Shown: positions 46,218-54,238, counted from the stretch's first letter. The stretch is DNA of 64,000 nucleotides from Bacteroidota bacterium (GCA_947448725.1 CANFOM010000011.1:1-64000), one strand, 5' to 3'. Notes: generated by a model from the letters alone, not told the origin. Numbers and translations: made by a program.

Positions 46218-47537
46218 ATGAAACAGGCAATCTCCATTTTTTGGTTTAGAAGAGATTTAAGATGGCAGGACAATGTCGGCCTGTACCATGCGCTTTACCA
46301 AGCCAAATTAAAAGGGCATCAAATTTTACCCATTTTCATTTTTGATAAAAACATTTTAAGTCAATCCGAAGATAAAGCAGACAGAAGGGTAGATTTTATT
46401 CATCAAACCCTAACGCGTTTGCAATCCGATTTAGTGGCCAAAGGAAAATCACTTTGGGTGCAATATGGAACGCCGATAGAAGTTTTTGAAAAACTTTTTA
46501 AAGATTTTAAGATAGCATCTGTTTATACGAATCATGATTATGGCCCCAAAGCCAATGCAAGAGATGCGGCCATTGAAAAATTGGCTTTGAACAATGGTGC
46601 TAGTTATCATCCTTATAAAGATCAGGTAATTTTCGAAAAAGATGAAGTGATTAAAGATGATGGCAAACCCTATACTATTTATACACCCTATGCCAATAAA
46701 TGGAGAACAGTATGGGCTGGAAAAATTCCTAAAAAACATCCCTCCGAAAAACTACTCGATTATTTTTTAGACACCAAGGCATACAAACTACCCACTTTAA
46801 AAGAAATAGGTTTTGAAAAAACAGATCTAGTTATACCTCCAATGCAGTATGATACTAAGTTGGTAAAAAATTATACGGAGCAAAGAAATTTCCCTGCTTT
46901 AAATGCCACCACTCATTTAAGTGTGCATTTGCGTTTTGGAACCATCTCTGCACGAACATTGGCTTTAGAAACGCAAAGCTTAAATACTACTTTTTTTAAT
47001 GAATTAATTTGGCGCGATTTTTATCATATGATTTTATGGCACTTCCCGCAAGTAGCTGAAGGAAAATCATTTAAGGCAAAATATGATTTTATAGAGTGGC
47101 GTAACAATGAAAAAGAATTTGAAGCTTGGTGTGAAGGACGTACGGGCTATCCAATTGTAGATGCGGGTATGCGAGAATTAAATACTACTGGTTTTATGCA
47201 CAATAGAGTGCGTATGATTGTAGCTAGTTTTTTAACCAAGCATTTATTAATTGATTGGCGTTGGGGCGAAGCGTATTTTGCACAAAAATTATTAGACTTT
47301 GATTTAGCCGCCAACAATGGTGGTTGGCAATGGGCCAGTGGAAGTGGTTGTGATGCAGCGCCTTATTTTAGAGTATTTAATCCGCGCTTACAAACCGAAA
47401 AATTTGATAAAGATTTAAAATACATCAGACATTGGGTGCCAGAATTTGATTCTTTAAAATATCCTAAACCCATTGTAGTTCATGAAGAAGCCCGCGAGCG
47501 TGTATTAGCTGCTTATGCAAAAGCCTTGAAAGAATAA
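46218..47537 (+). CDS. Cryptochrome/photolyase family protein, class I-like
   Basis: A 439-residue flavoprotein. The N-terminal alpha/beta antenna domain begins ISIFWFRRDLRWQDN. The C-terminal FAD domain has WRDFYHMILW, MHNRVRMIVASFL and the FAD-binding DLAANNGGWQWASGSGCDAA. That last motif is close to class I cyclobutane-pyrimidine-dimer photolyases, so light-driven DNA repair is the likely function. A photosensory role cannot be excluded, and the antenna pigment cannot be read from sequence. It ends three bases from the convergent antitoxin gene. Confidence 0.93.
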   Translation: MKQAISIFWFRRDLRWQDNVGLYHALYQAKLKGHQILPIFIFDKNILSQSEDKADRRVDFIHQTLTRLQSDLVAKGKSLWVQYGTPIEVFEKLFKDFKIASVYTNHDYGPKANARDAAIEKLALNNGASYHPYKDQVIFEKDEVIKDDGKPYTIYTPYANKWRTVWAGKIPKKHPSEKLLDYFLDTKAYKLPTLKEIGFEKTDLVIPPMQYDTKLVKNYTEQRNFPALNATTHLSVHLRFGTISARTLALETQSLNTTFFNELIWRDFYHMILWHFPQVAEGKSFKAKYDFIEWRNNEKEFEAWCEGRTGYPIVDAGMRELNTTGFMHNRVRMIVASFLTKHLLIDWRWGEAYFAQKLLDFDLAANNGGWQWASGSGCDAAPYFRVFNPRLQTEKFDKDLKYIRHWVPEFDSLKYPKPIVVHEEARERVLAAYAKALKE

Positions 47538-47540
47538 TAA

Positions 47541-47849
47541 TTATAGTTGAACAGATAGTTTTAATTGTCCTCCAAGTCCATCTTGAATGATACGCATTAA
47601 AGTAGATAACCTAATATCTGATGCATCATTTTCTATTCTTGAAATGTAAGATTTATTAGTCCCAGATTTTTTTGCAAGTTCTTCTTGCGTCATTCCAAGT
47701 TTTAATCTTGCTTCTTCAAGTAGTACACCCAATTTAAAAGCTTCAAACCCTTGTTCCCATTTCTGTCTCTTTTTATTACCTCTTTTTCCATACTTGTGGT
47801 CAATCAATTCTGTTAAGGTGGCAATGTTTTTATTTTTAGTCGATTTCAT
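47541..47849 (-). CDS. higA: HigA-type antitoxin (XRE helix-turn-helix)
   Basis: A 102-residue protein. The C-terminal half is an XRE-type helix-turn-helix (LGMTQEELAKKSGTNKSYIS at about 54-73, then RIENDASDIRLSTL). The N-terminus is lysine-rich. It overlaps the toxin gene by 14 bases in the order toxin then antitoxin, which is the HigBA arrangement. It is expected to neutralise the toxin and to repress the shared promoter. Confidence 0.9.
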   Translation of the reverse strand: MKSTKNKNIATLTELIDHKYGKRGNKKRQKWEQGFEAFKLGVLLEEARLKLGMTQEELAKKSGTNKSYISRIENDASDIRLSTLMRIIQDGLGGQLKLSVQL

Positions 47850-48171
47850 TTTGATATTCCTCCATTATTTTTAAGGCCTTTGTGATTTCGGATTTTGGTG
47901 TTTTGTCAGTTTTCTTCTGAAATCCATTTCCGAGAACAATAATATTCCCTTCGTAAAAAAAGCAAAATATTCTAAAAATATTGCTATTAACCTCTACTCT
48001 AATTTCATATAATCCTTTTGTTCCTTCAATGTGTTTTAGATATTTAATAGGGACAGCCGGTATTGTAGCAATGAGTGTAAGTGTCCATTCTATTTTAGTT
48101 TGAACTTCACTTACTTGCTCATCATAGAAATCTAGAAAATATCTTTTATAAGTTACTACGATTCTCTGCAT
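47836..48171 (-). CDS. higB: HigB/RelE-type toxin (Gp49-like)
   Basis: A 111-residue protein of the RelE/ParE superfamily, Gp49-like branch: the core KYLKHIEGTKGLYEIRVEV is followed by FRIFCFFYEGNIIVLGNGF and the basic FQKKTDKTP. Relatives are ribosome-dependent mRNA endonucleases. It starts the two-gene unit, which sits between the photolyase and mqnD without signs of transposition. Activity and target are inferred from family only. Confidence 0.9.
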   Translation of the reverse strand: MQRIVVTYKRYFLDFYDEQVSEVQTKIEWTLTLIATIPAVPIKYLKHIEGTKGLYEIRVEVNSNIFRIFCFFYEGNIIVLGNGFQKKTDKTPKSEITKALKIMEEYQNEID

Positions 48172-48200
48172 CTATGAAGTTACCTAAATAGACAACAAAA

Positions 48201-48208
48201 CAAAATTA
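48201..48208 (-). promoter_or_regulatory. Candidate -7 promoter box of higBA
   Basis: On the minus strand TAATTTTG fits TAnnTTTG and lies 29 bases before the toxin ATG. The -33 position reads TTT rather than TTG, so the match is partial. Confidence 0.45.
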
Positions 48209-48262
48209 ATCTATATAAAATTTGTAAAAAAATTATTTTCTAAGTAATTGAATATAAATGAT

Positions 48263-48278
48263 TTAGAATCTATTCTAA
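48263..48278. promoter_or_regulatory. Inverted repeat between mqnD and higBA
   Basis: TTAGAAT-CT-ATTCTAA has perfect 7-bp arms. It lies just past the mqnD stop and about 55 bases upstream of the higBA -7 box. It may be a weak terminator or an operator. The core TAGAAT-N2-ATTCTA also occurs before ftsZ. Confidence 0.35.
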
Positions 48279-48279
48279 G

Positions 48280-49101
48280 TTATTTAGAAAGGATATTATC
48301 ATTAAATGTTTTTTCTAATTGAGCTATCGCTTTTCTTCCTGTATCGCCCATATCAATACTAAAATCGTTTACATATAAATCAATGTGCTGACGCATTACT
48401 TCTTCAGACATTTCTTGTGAATGCATTTTAATATAGTCAGGTAAAATTTTGTAACTATTAGCAAAAGCATATTGTACACTTTCTTTAATAAGGGCATCTA
48501 CCATCACAATATCATTGGGGTTAATATCATTGCGCGCAATAATTCCGCCGAGTGGAATAGGGGCATTAAAAGTTTCTTCAAAATAAGTACCCAAGTCCAT
48601 CCATTTGCTTAAACCTTTTGCAGCATAGGTAAAACGGTTTTCATGAATAATCACGCCAGCATCTACTGCGCCACTTAATACTGCATCTTCAATTTCATTA
48701 AATACTAAAAATGTTTTATTTGTAAGCTTAGGAAAAGCCAAGCTAAAAAGTAAATGTGCAGTAGTGTTTATCCCAGGAATAGCCACACGCATCAAAGCCT
48801 GATCTGGCTTGCCTTCTGGCTTATTTATATTTTCTTTGTAAATTAATAATGGTCCAACGCCTTTACCTAAAGCGCCACCACTATTTAGTAAATTATACGT
48901 ATTTTTTACTAAGGGCCAAACACCGTAACTAATTTTTGAAAAAGGAAGTTTGCCTGCAATAGCCCATTCGTTTAAAGTTTGCACATCTTGTAAATGCACT
49001 TTAAAAGTATAGCCTTTGGTATCTATTTTATGATTCACTAAAGCATCAAAAATAAAAGTATCATTGGGGCAGGGAGAAAAACCTATCTCAAACTCAGGCA
49101 T
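48280..49101 (-). CDS. mqnD: 1,4-dihydroxy-6-naphthoate synthase MqnD
   Basis: An enzyme of the futalosine route to menaquinone that converts cyclic dehypoxanthinyl futalosine to 1,4-dihydroxy-6-naphthoate. The 273-residue periplasmic-binding-protein-like fold shows the family start FEIGFSPCPNDTFIFDAL, then SYGVWPLV, GGALGKGVGPLL and the conserved VIIHENRFTY. The gene overlaps the end of mqnB by 8 bases, so the two are translated together. mqnA and mqnC are not in the window. Confidence 0.95.
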   Translation of the reverse strand: MPEFEIGFSPCPNDTFIFDALVNHKIDTKGYTFKVHLQDVQTLNEWAIAGKLPFSKISYGVWPLVKNTYNLLNSGGALGKGVGPLLIYKENINKPEGKPDQALMRVAIPGINTTAHLLFSLAFPKLTNKTFLVFNEIEDAVLSGAVDAGVIIHENRFTYAAKGLSKWMDLGTYFEETFNAPIPLGGIIARNDINPNDIVMVDALIKESVQYAFANSYKILPDYIKMHSQEMSEEVMRQHIDLYVNDFSIDMGDTGRKAIAQLEKTFNDNILSK

Positions 49102-49771
49102 GGTTAGGCAATTTATGGAGTGCGTCTAAGTATTGCAATAAGGTTTCGTTCAAATTATAAATTGCTTCTTTCATTTTCCATTTGGCTTTATTGCGTTCAC
49201 CTACATAATTGGAAACAGCACGAATTTGAATAAAAGGAATATTTAAATCACGACCTATATAATGTAAAGCGGCGCCCTCCATCGATTCTAAAGAGGCTTT
49301 ATAACGGCCATTGTATAAATCTATTTTATTTTTATCGGTGCTAATGGTATTTACGGTTACTCCTTTTTTAGTAGGTAAGTTTAAAACATTGTATTGCTTC
49401 AGCCATGGATTAGGCAATGACTTTTTTTCATAAGGTGCATCATTGGGTTTATCTAATTTCAAATCGTATAAATCTTTCCAAACTTTATTTTCTGTAACGC
49501 CAATATCTCCCGCAAAATCATCTTTCACCGCAAATACTTTACCCAAAGGAATTTTCTTATCAAAACTTCCGCAAATACCTATTTGAATAATCAGTGTAGG
49601 TGTTTCTTGTACAAACATTTTCATCATTGAAACGCTACTGGCAAGCAAGCCAATACCCGATTCGTGAAAACCCACCGAAAATCGTTTGTTATTGGTTGTA
49701 AAAGCAGGGTTAATTTTCTGAAAACTTGGCATCCATTCCCCATTGGTAGCCGCTGTTATAATTACACGCAT
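49094..49771 (-). CDS. mqnB: Futalosine hydrolase MqnB
   Basis: Cleaves futalosine to hypoxanthine and dehypoxanthinyl futalosine. It is a 225-residue nucleoside-phosphorylase-type protein with QIGICGSFD at about 82-90, FAVKDDFAGD, and the purine/ribose-site ESMEGAALHY at about 165-174. The overlap with mqnD confirms the menaquinone role over a general nucleosidase. The sequence GACCTTTG, one base from the -7 consensus, stands four bases before the ATG. Confidence 0.93.
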   Translation of the reverse strand: MRVIITAATNGEWMPSFQKINPAFTTNNKRFSVGFHESGIGLLASSVSMMKMFVQETPTLIIQIGICGSFDKKIPLGKVFAVKDDFAGDIGVTENKVWKDLYDLKLDKPNDAPYEKKSLPNPWLKQYNVLNLPTKKGVTVNTISTDKNKIDLYNGRYKASLESMEGAALHYIGRDLNIPFIQIRAVSNYVGERNKAKWKMKEAIYNLNETLLQYLDALHKLPNHA

Positions 49772-49850
49772 AATACAAAGGTCGGGAAAGGCCTGTGAAA
49801 AATGGTTAACTTGGCCCTCAAATTTATATCTTTACAAAAATATTGGCGAC

Positions 49851-50258
49851 ATGGTGTATTTAACAAGGGCGGAACATTTTAATGCAGCACATAAATTGGC
49901 TAATCCCAATTGGAGTAAGGAAAAAAACGAAGAAGTATTTGGGGTTTGTGCGAACGAAAATTGGCATGGGCATAATTATGAGATTTTTGTGACAGTTAAA
50001 GGTCATCCCGATCCTGAAACAGGGTTTTTATTTGATGTTAAAAAGTTAAGTATGCTTATAAAGAAGCATGTTATAGATCAATTAGATCATAAGAATTTAA
50101 ATGTGGACGTTCCTTTTATGCAAGGTCAAATGTGTAGCACCGAAAATTTGGTCATAGCCATTTGGAAACAATTGCAGCCGCATATCCCAACCGAGGTTCA
50201 ACTTCATTGTATCAAATTATATGAGACCCCTCGTATTTATGTCGAATATTTTGGGTAG
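49851..50258 (+). CDS. 6-pyruvoyltetrahydropterin synthase-like protein (PTPS/QueD family), copy 1
   Basis: A 135-residue protein of the PTPS/QueD tunnel fold, acting on 7,8-dihydroneopterin triphosphate from FolE. Zinc ligands are His in FNAAHKL and the pair in HGHNY. The catalytic cysteine is in GVCANENWHGH, giving the spacing C-x5-HGH of eukaryotic PTPS rather than the C-x3-HGH of E. coli QueD. QLDHKNLNVDVPF also resembles animal PTPS. The ATG at 49851 is chosen, because the longer in-frame extension overlaps mqnB. Automatic annotation would say QueD; the substrate is unproven. Confidence 0.85.
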   Translation: MVYLTRAEHFNAAHKLANPNWSKEKNEEVFGVCANENWHGHNYEIFVTVKGHPDPETGFLFDVKKLSMLIKKHVIDQLDHKNLNVDVPFMQGQMCSTENLVIAIWKQLQPHIPTEVQLHCIKLYETPRIYVEYFG

Positions 50259-50273
50259 TAGTACCCTTTTTTT
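50253..50273 (+). terminator. Short terminator-like hairpin after PTPS-like copy 1
   Basis: GGGTA at 50253-50257 pairs with TACCC at 50262-50266 around loop GTAG and is followed by seven T residues. The stem is short (5 bp) and overlaps the stop codon, so efficiency is uncertain. The right arm can alternatively pair with 50324-50333. Confidence 0.45.
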
Positions 50274-50403
50274 AAAGGAGCTAACCATATCCAAAACCTT
50301 GATTTTGTCCTATATTTTTGTCGAAAAAGGGTAATATTTTTAAACGTTTATCTTTTTATCTAAAAGAGTAAACAAAACTCATCCTTACGCGTTATTATTA
50401 ATG

Positions 50404-50411
50404 TAACTTTG
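50404..50411 (+). promoter_or_regulatory. Candidate -7 promoter box before PTPS-like copy 2
   Basis: TAACTTTG matches TAnnTTTG and ends 18 bases before the ATG at 50430. No TTG is present 19 bases upstream. Together with the hairpin behind copy 1, it suggests a separate transcript for copy 2 and folE. Confidence 0.5.
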
Positions 50412-50429
50412 TCCTCTTAATTTGGAAGC

Positions 50430-50843
50430 ATGGAACATAAAGTAGCGGTATTCAGAAAAGAGCATTTTAATGCCGCGCACAGATTGTTTTGTGCCGATTG
50501 GTCAGACCAAAAAAACATGACTGTTTTTGGACCCTGTGCCAACCCCAATTATCACGGACATAATTACGAACTAGTGGTACAAGTAAATGGAATGCCAGAT
50601 GCGCAAACAGGATTTGTGATCAACACCAAAGACTTAAGTAACATTGTTCAAGAAGAAATTATTTCCAGATTTGATCATAAAAATTTAAACTTAGATACGA
50701 CCGAATTTAAAAATTTAAATCCTACTGCCGAAAACATCGCGATAGTAATTTATAATTTAATTAGACCTCGTATCAACAAAGAGTTAGACTTAAAAATAAG
50801 GTTGTATGAAACAGAAAGAAACTTTGTCGACTACCCCGCTTAA
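50430..50843 (+). CDS. 6-pyruvoyltetrahydropterin synthase-like protein (PTPS/QueD family), copy 2
   Basis: A 137-residue paralogue of the gene 171 bases upstream. The same features are present: FNAAHRLF, GPCANPNYHGHNYEL (again C-x5-HGH) and RFDHKNLNLDT, then the glutamate in YETERNF. It lacks the DVPF that follows DHKNLN in copy 1. The end overlaps folE by 38 bases, linking it directly to the enzyme that makes its substrate. One of the two copies presumably serves queuosine synthesis (queA is in this window); the other may make a biopterin-like product. Which is which cannot be decided here. Confidence 0.85.
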   Translation: MEHKVAVFRKEHFNAAHRLFCADWSDQKNMTVFGPCANPNYHGHNYELVVQVNGMPDAQTGFVINTKDLSNIVQEEIISRFDHKNLNLDTTEFKNLNPTAENIAIVIYNLIRPRINKELDLKIRLYETERNFVDYPA

Positions 50844-51519
50844 AGAGCAACACATCGATTTAAGTAATTTATTACTAGAAGAAATGGGCGATGAGCATAA
50901 AGCGAGTTCGGTGGAAACACCTATGCGTGCAGATGCTTTTGATATATCTGATGAAGAGAAAATTGCAGCCATCGCACCTCACTTTAAAGCCATCATGGAA
51001 GTTTTAGGAATGGATTTACGTGACGATAGTTTAAGAGGCACGCCATTACGTGTTGCAAAAATGTATGTGAAAGAATTATTCCAAGGATTGAACCCTGCGA
51101 ATATGCCTAGCATGACTTTGTTTGAAAATAAATTTCAGTACAATGAAATGTTGGTAGAAAAGAATATTAATTTTTATACGAACTGCGAGCATCACTTTGT
51201 ACCTTTTTTCGGAAAAGCACATGTAGCTTATATTAGCAGTGGTAAAGTTATTGGATTAAGTAAGTTAAACAGATTGGTAGAATATTTTTCGAAGCGTCCG
51301 CAAGTTCAAGAGCGTTTAACCATGCAAATTGGTAAAGCATTACAAACAGTATTGCAAACACAGGATGTGGCGGTGATGATGGACGCCAAACATTTATGTG
51401 TATCTAGTAGAGGTGTGAAGGACGATAGTTCTAATACCATTACTACTTATTTTGGCGGTAAATTTCAAGAAGAAAATACAAAGATGGAATTCTTAAAATA
51501 CATAGATATAAATGATTAG
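50806..51519 (+). CDS. folE: GTP cyclohydrolase I FolE
   Basis: Converts GTP to 7,8-dihydroneopterin triphosphate, the entry step to folate, queuosine and biopterin. The 237 residues contain the conserved core from about residue 49. Zinc ligands sit in NCEHHFVPF (Cys, His) and HLCVSSRGV (Cys), with GLSKLNRLVEYFS and RPQVQERLT between. The first ATG makes a 38-base overlap with copy 2 of the PTPS-like gene. An in-frame ATG at 50884 would avoid the overlap and still keep the whole core, so the start is uncertain. A terminator follows. Confidence 0.94.
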   Translation: MKQKETLSTTPLKEQHIDLSNLLLEEMGDEHKASSVETPMRADAFDISDEEKIAAIAPHFKAIMEVLGMDLRDDSLRGTPLRVAKMYVKELFQGLNPANMPSMTLFENKFQYNEMLVEKNINFYTNCEHHFVPFFGKAHVAYISSGKVIGLSKLNRLVEYFSKRPQVQERLTMQIGKALQTVLQTQDVAVMMDAKHLCVSSRGVKDDSSNTITTYFGGKFQEENTKMEFLKYIDIND

Positions 51520-51550
51520 TTAGTTCTTGGGTTAGCAATGGTACAGATGA

Positions 51551-51580
51551 ATGGCGAAGGAAACTTCGCCATTTTTATTT
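51551..51580 (+). terminator. Rho-independent terminator after folE
   Basis: ATGGCGAAG pairs perfectly with CTTCGCCAT around the tetraloop GAAA and is followed by five T residues. It lies 31 bases after the folE stop. Confidence 0.85.
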
Positions 51581-51587
51581 AGTTTTG
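51580..51587 (+). promoter_or_regulatory. Candidate -7 promoter box of fabD
   Basis: TAGTTTTG fits TAnnTTTG, directly behind the folE terminator and 15 bases before the fabD ATG at 51603. The -33 TTG is not found at the standard distance. Confidence 0.45.
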
Positions 51588-51602
51588 TAAAAACGATTCT
51601 AC

Positions 51603-52505
51603 ATGTCAAAAAATGCATTTGTATTCCCAGGTCAAGGAAGTCAATTTGTGGGAATGGGTAAAAATTTATATGAGAGCAATGCTACTGCCAAAGAAATGTT
51701 CGAAAAAGCCAATGAAATTTTGGGCTTTAGAATAAGTGATATCATGTTTACAGGAACCGATGAGCAGTTAAAACAAACCAATGTAACACAGCCGGCTATT
51801 TTTATACATTCCGTAGTGGCCTATTTAACCATGCCTGCAGAAAATGCAGTGGTACCTGATATGGTGGCTGGGCATAGCTTAGGAGAGTTTAGTGCATTAG
51901 TGGCCAATAAAACTTTAAGCTTTGAAGATGCTTTACGTTTAGTAAGTGTGCGTGCCAAAGCCATGCAAGCTGCTTGTGAAATACAAGCATCCACGATGGC
52001 AGCTGTGTTGGCATTAGCCGATGAAAAAGTAGAAGAAGTTTGCGCGCAAGTTCAAAAAGAAACAGGAGAAGTGGTGGTACCTGCTAATTATAATTGTCCA
52101 GGACAACTTGTTATATCGGGAAGTATCAAAGGAATTGAAATTGCTTGCGAGCAAATGAAAGCAGCGGGTGCAAAGAGAGCTTTGGTGTTACCAGTTGGTG
52201 GCGCCTTTCATTCTCCATTAATGAATCCAGCAAAAATTGAATTAGCAGCAGCTATCGAAGCAACACATTTTAACAATCCTATTTGTCCAGTATATCAAAA
52301 TGTGGTGGCTACTGCAGTAACCGATCCTGCACAAATAAAACAAAATTTAATTGCACAATTAACGGGTGCGGTAAAGTGGACACAAACCGTGCAAGCCATG
52401 GTAGCCGATGGAGCAACTCATTTCACTGAAGTAGGTCCAGGTAAAGTTTTACAAGGATTGGTTCAAAAAGTTTTTAAGGAAGCCGTGGTGGCGGGGGTGC
52501 AATAA
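51603..52505 (+). CDS. fabD: Malonyl-CoA:ACP transacylase FabD
   Basis: Loads malonyl groups onto acyl carrier protein for fatty-acid elongation. The 300-residue enzyme has FPGQGSQFVGMG at the N-terminus, the nucleophile Ser in GHSLGEFSA at about 91-99, and the conserved FHSPLMNPA with the catalytic His near 200. The usual partner genes fabF, fabG and acpP are not adjacent. It is convergent with the GNAT gene, 24 bases away. Confidence 0.96.
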   Translation: MSKNAFVFPGQGSQFVGMGKNLYESNATAKEMFEKANEILGFRISDIMFTGTDEQLKQTNVTQPAIFIHSVVAYLTMPAENAVVPDMVAGHSLGEFSALVANKTLSFEDALRLVSVRAKAMQAACEIQASTMAAVLALADEKVEEVCAQVQKETGEVVVPANYNCPGQLVISGSIKGIEIACEQMKAAGAKRALVLPVGGAFHSPLMNPAKIELAAAIEATHFNNPICPVYQNVVATAVTDPAQIKQNLIAQLTGAVKWTQTVQAMVADGATHFTEVGPGKVLQGLVQKVFKEAVVAGVQ

Positions 52506-52529
52506 AAATTAATTGCAAAAATTCCTCGA

Positions 52530-52979
52530 CTAAAAATTAATTGCGCAGTTTAACCACTCCGGGTCGAAGCTGGCATTGTACTTTTTATAAAAATTAATGG
52601 CTGGTTCATTCCAATCCAATACCTGCCAATTGATGCCAATATATTTTTTATCTTTTGCTTCTTGTATCAATTGATCAAACAATAAGCTTCCTATTTTTTT
52701 ACCACGCATTTCTTCGGTGACCAATAAATCTTCTAAATACATTCTTTGTCCTTTCCAGGTAGAATAGCGAATATAATATAAAGCCATACCCACCACTACG
52801 CCACTAACTTCGGCTACAAAGGCCCACCACACTGGGTTTTTGCCAAATCCACTTTCCTCAAAATGGGATAAGGTAACCGTCACCTCTTCGGGTGCTTTTT
52901 CGTAAACAGCTAATTCTTGAATCAATTCTAATAAACGAACGCAGTCTGTTTTTTTTGCTCGGCGAATAATAATGTCCAT
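52530..52979 (-). CDS. GNAT family N-acetyltransferase
   Basis: A 149-residue acetyltransferase of the GNAT fold. The acetyl-CoA loop region is LLVTEEMRGKKIGSLLFDQL at about 86-105, followed by the LDWNEPAINFYKKY motif near 118-131. The start IIIRRAKKTDCVRLLELIQEL and YEKAPEEV resemble diamine (spermidine/spermine-like) acetyltransferases, but the acceptor cannot be assigned from this. It is last in the minus-strand run fabH, trans-sulfuration enzyme, GNAT. Confidence 0.88.
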   Translation of the reverse strand: MDIIIRRAKKTDCVRLLELIQELAVYEKAPEEVTVTLSHFEESGFGKNPVWWAFVAEVSGVVVGMALYYIRYSTWKGQRMYLEDLLVTEEMRGKKIGSLLFDQLIQEAKDKKYIGINWQVLDWNEPAINFYKKYNASFDPEWLNCAINF

Positions 52980-53011
52980 TAGAACTATTTATAATAATGA
53001 TAAAGAGGCTA

Positions 53012-54238
53012 TTATATTTTAGCCAAGGCTTGTGTTAAATCGGCTTCTAAGTCTTCTATATTTTCTATGCCCACACTCATTCTAATTAAGCCATCGGTGA
53101 TGCCATACTTAATTCGCTCTTCTCTAGGTATGCCATAATGAGTCATACTAGCTGGGTGAGAAACTAAAGTATCTACCGTACCTAATGACACTGCACGGGT
53201 ACAAACTTCTAAAGCATCTATGAATTTTTTGCCTGCTTCAATACCACCTTTTAGTTCAAAACTTATTAAGGGTGCATGCTGTTTCATTTGTTTTTTGGCA
53301 ATGGCATGATCTGGATGACTTGCTAGTCCAGTATAATTTACTTTTTCAATAGCTGGGTGCTTGTCTAAAAAGGCAGCTACTTTGGCCGTATTGCTACAAT
53401 GTCTATCCATTCTAATTTCCAAGGTTTTCATTCCTTGAATTAATAAATAAGAATCAAATGCATTGGAATTGCCTCCTAATAAAACATGCCATTTCCAAAC
53501 CTTAGCATGCATAAATTTAAGGTCTTTGCCAAGCAAAACACCGTTGAGCGCAGATCCATGTCCATTTAAAAATTTAGTAGCAGAATGAAAAACAAAATCG
53601 GCGCCTAAGGCGAAGGGTTGTTGTAAATAAGGAGTAGCAACAGTATTGTCTACAGAAACTTTAATACCATATTTATGTGCAATAGTACATATAGCTTCAA
53701 TATCTACACACTGTAAAGTAGGATTGGCGGGCGTTTCAAGGTGTATTAATTTTATACCTGCGTTTTCCTGAATTGTTTTTTCTAATAATTTTACATCACG
53801 AACATCTATTAAAATGGTTTTAATACCCGCTTCCGCTAAAATCTTTTGCATTAATTCTTGGGTGCCACCATACAGTGAATAATGAGAAACTAAAGTATCG
53901 CCTGCACTCAAATTGCTTAAAAATAAAGTGCTCATGGCGGCTTGACCACTTGAATGTAATAAAGCTTTTAGTTCAAGGGGTTCTCCTTTTTCATTGGTCA
54001 ACCCATGTGCTTCCAAAGCTTCAATGGTTTTTTCTGCAGCGACAAAAGTAGGATTACCCCATCTTGAGTAAATACGCGTTTTGTCAGTTCCTAAAAATCG
54101 CTCCATGCCTTCATTGGTAGAGTCGAAGGTGAAAGTGGAAGTAGCATAAATAGGAGTAGTATGCGAGAAATTATCATTCTCTTTATTTGCAGTATGCAAG
54201 GTCAATGTACTAACGCCCTTAAATTTCTTATTTTTCAT
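53012..54238 (-). CDS. Cystathionine gamma-synthase / methionine gamma-lyase family PLP enzyme
   Basis: A 408-residue enzyme of the Cys/Met-metabolism PLP family. IYSRWGNPT binds cofactor phosphate across the dimer, SGQAAMSTLFLS follows, then VDNTVATPYLQQP holds the Asp that contacts the pyridine nitrogen. The Schiff-base lysine is in HSATKFLNGHG. Gamma-synthase, gamma-lyase and O-acetylhomoserine sulfhydrylase members cannot be told apart here by eye. The ATG at 54238 (MKNKKFKG) is preferred; the longer frame from 54280 runs into fabH and has no family similarity. Confidence 0.9.
   Translation of the reverse strand: MKNKKFKGVSTLTLHTANKENDNFSHTTPIYATSTFTFDSTNEGMERFLGTDKTRIYSRWGNPTFVAAEKTIEALEAHGLTNEKGEPLELKALLHSSGQAAMSTLFLSNLSAGDTLVSHYSLYGGTQELMQKILAEAGIKTILIDVRDVKLLEKTIQENAGIKLIHLETPANPTLQCVDIEAICTIAHKYGIKVSVDNTVATPYLQQPFALGADFVFHSATKFLNGHGSALNGVLLGKDLKFMHAKVWKWHVLLGGNSNAFDSYLLIQGMKTLEIRMDRHCSNTAKVAAFLDKHPAIEKVNYTGLASHPDHAIAKKQMKQHAPLISFELKGGIEAGKKFIDALEVCTRAVSLGTVDTLVSHPASMTHYGIPREERIKYGITDGLIRMSVGIENIEDLEADLTQALAKI

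Noticed and set aside
49743..49850. A 36-residue N-terminal extension of PTPS-like copy 1.
   Set aside because: It overlaps the start of mqnB on the other strand and has no family similarity; the ATG at 49851 gives the normal N-terminus.
50259..50429. A preQ1 or tetrahydrofolate riboswitch in the gap before PTPS-like copy 2.
   Set aside because: No recognisable aptamer core of either class was found; only the simple alternative pairings reported above are visible.
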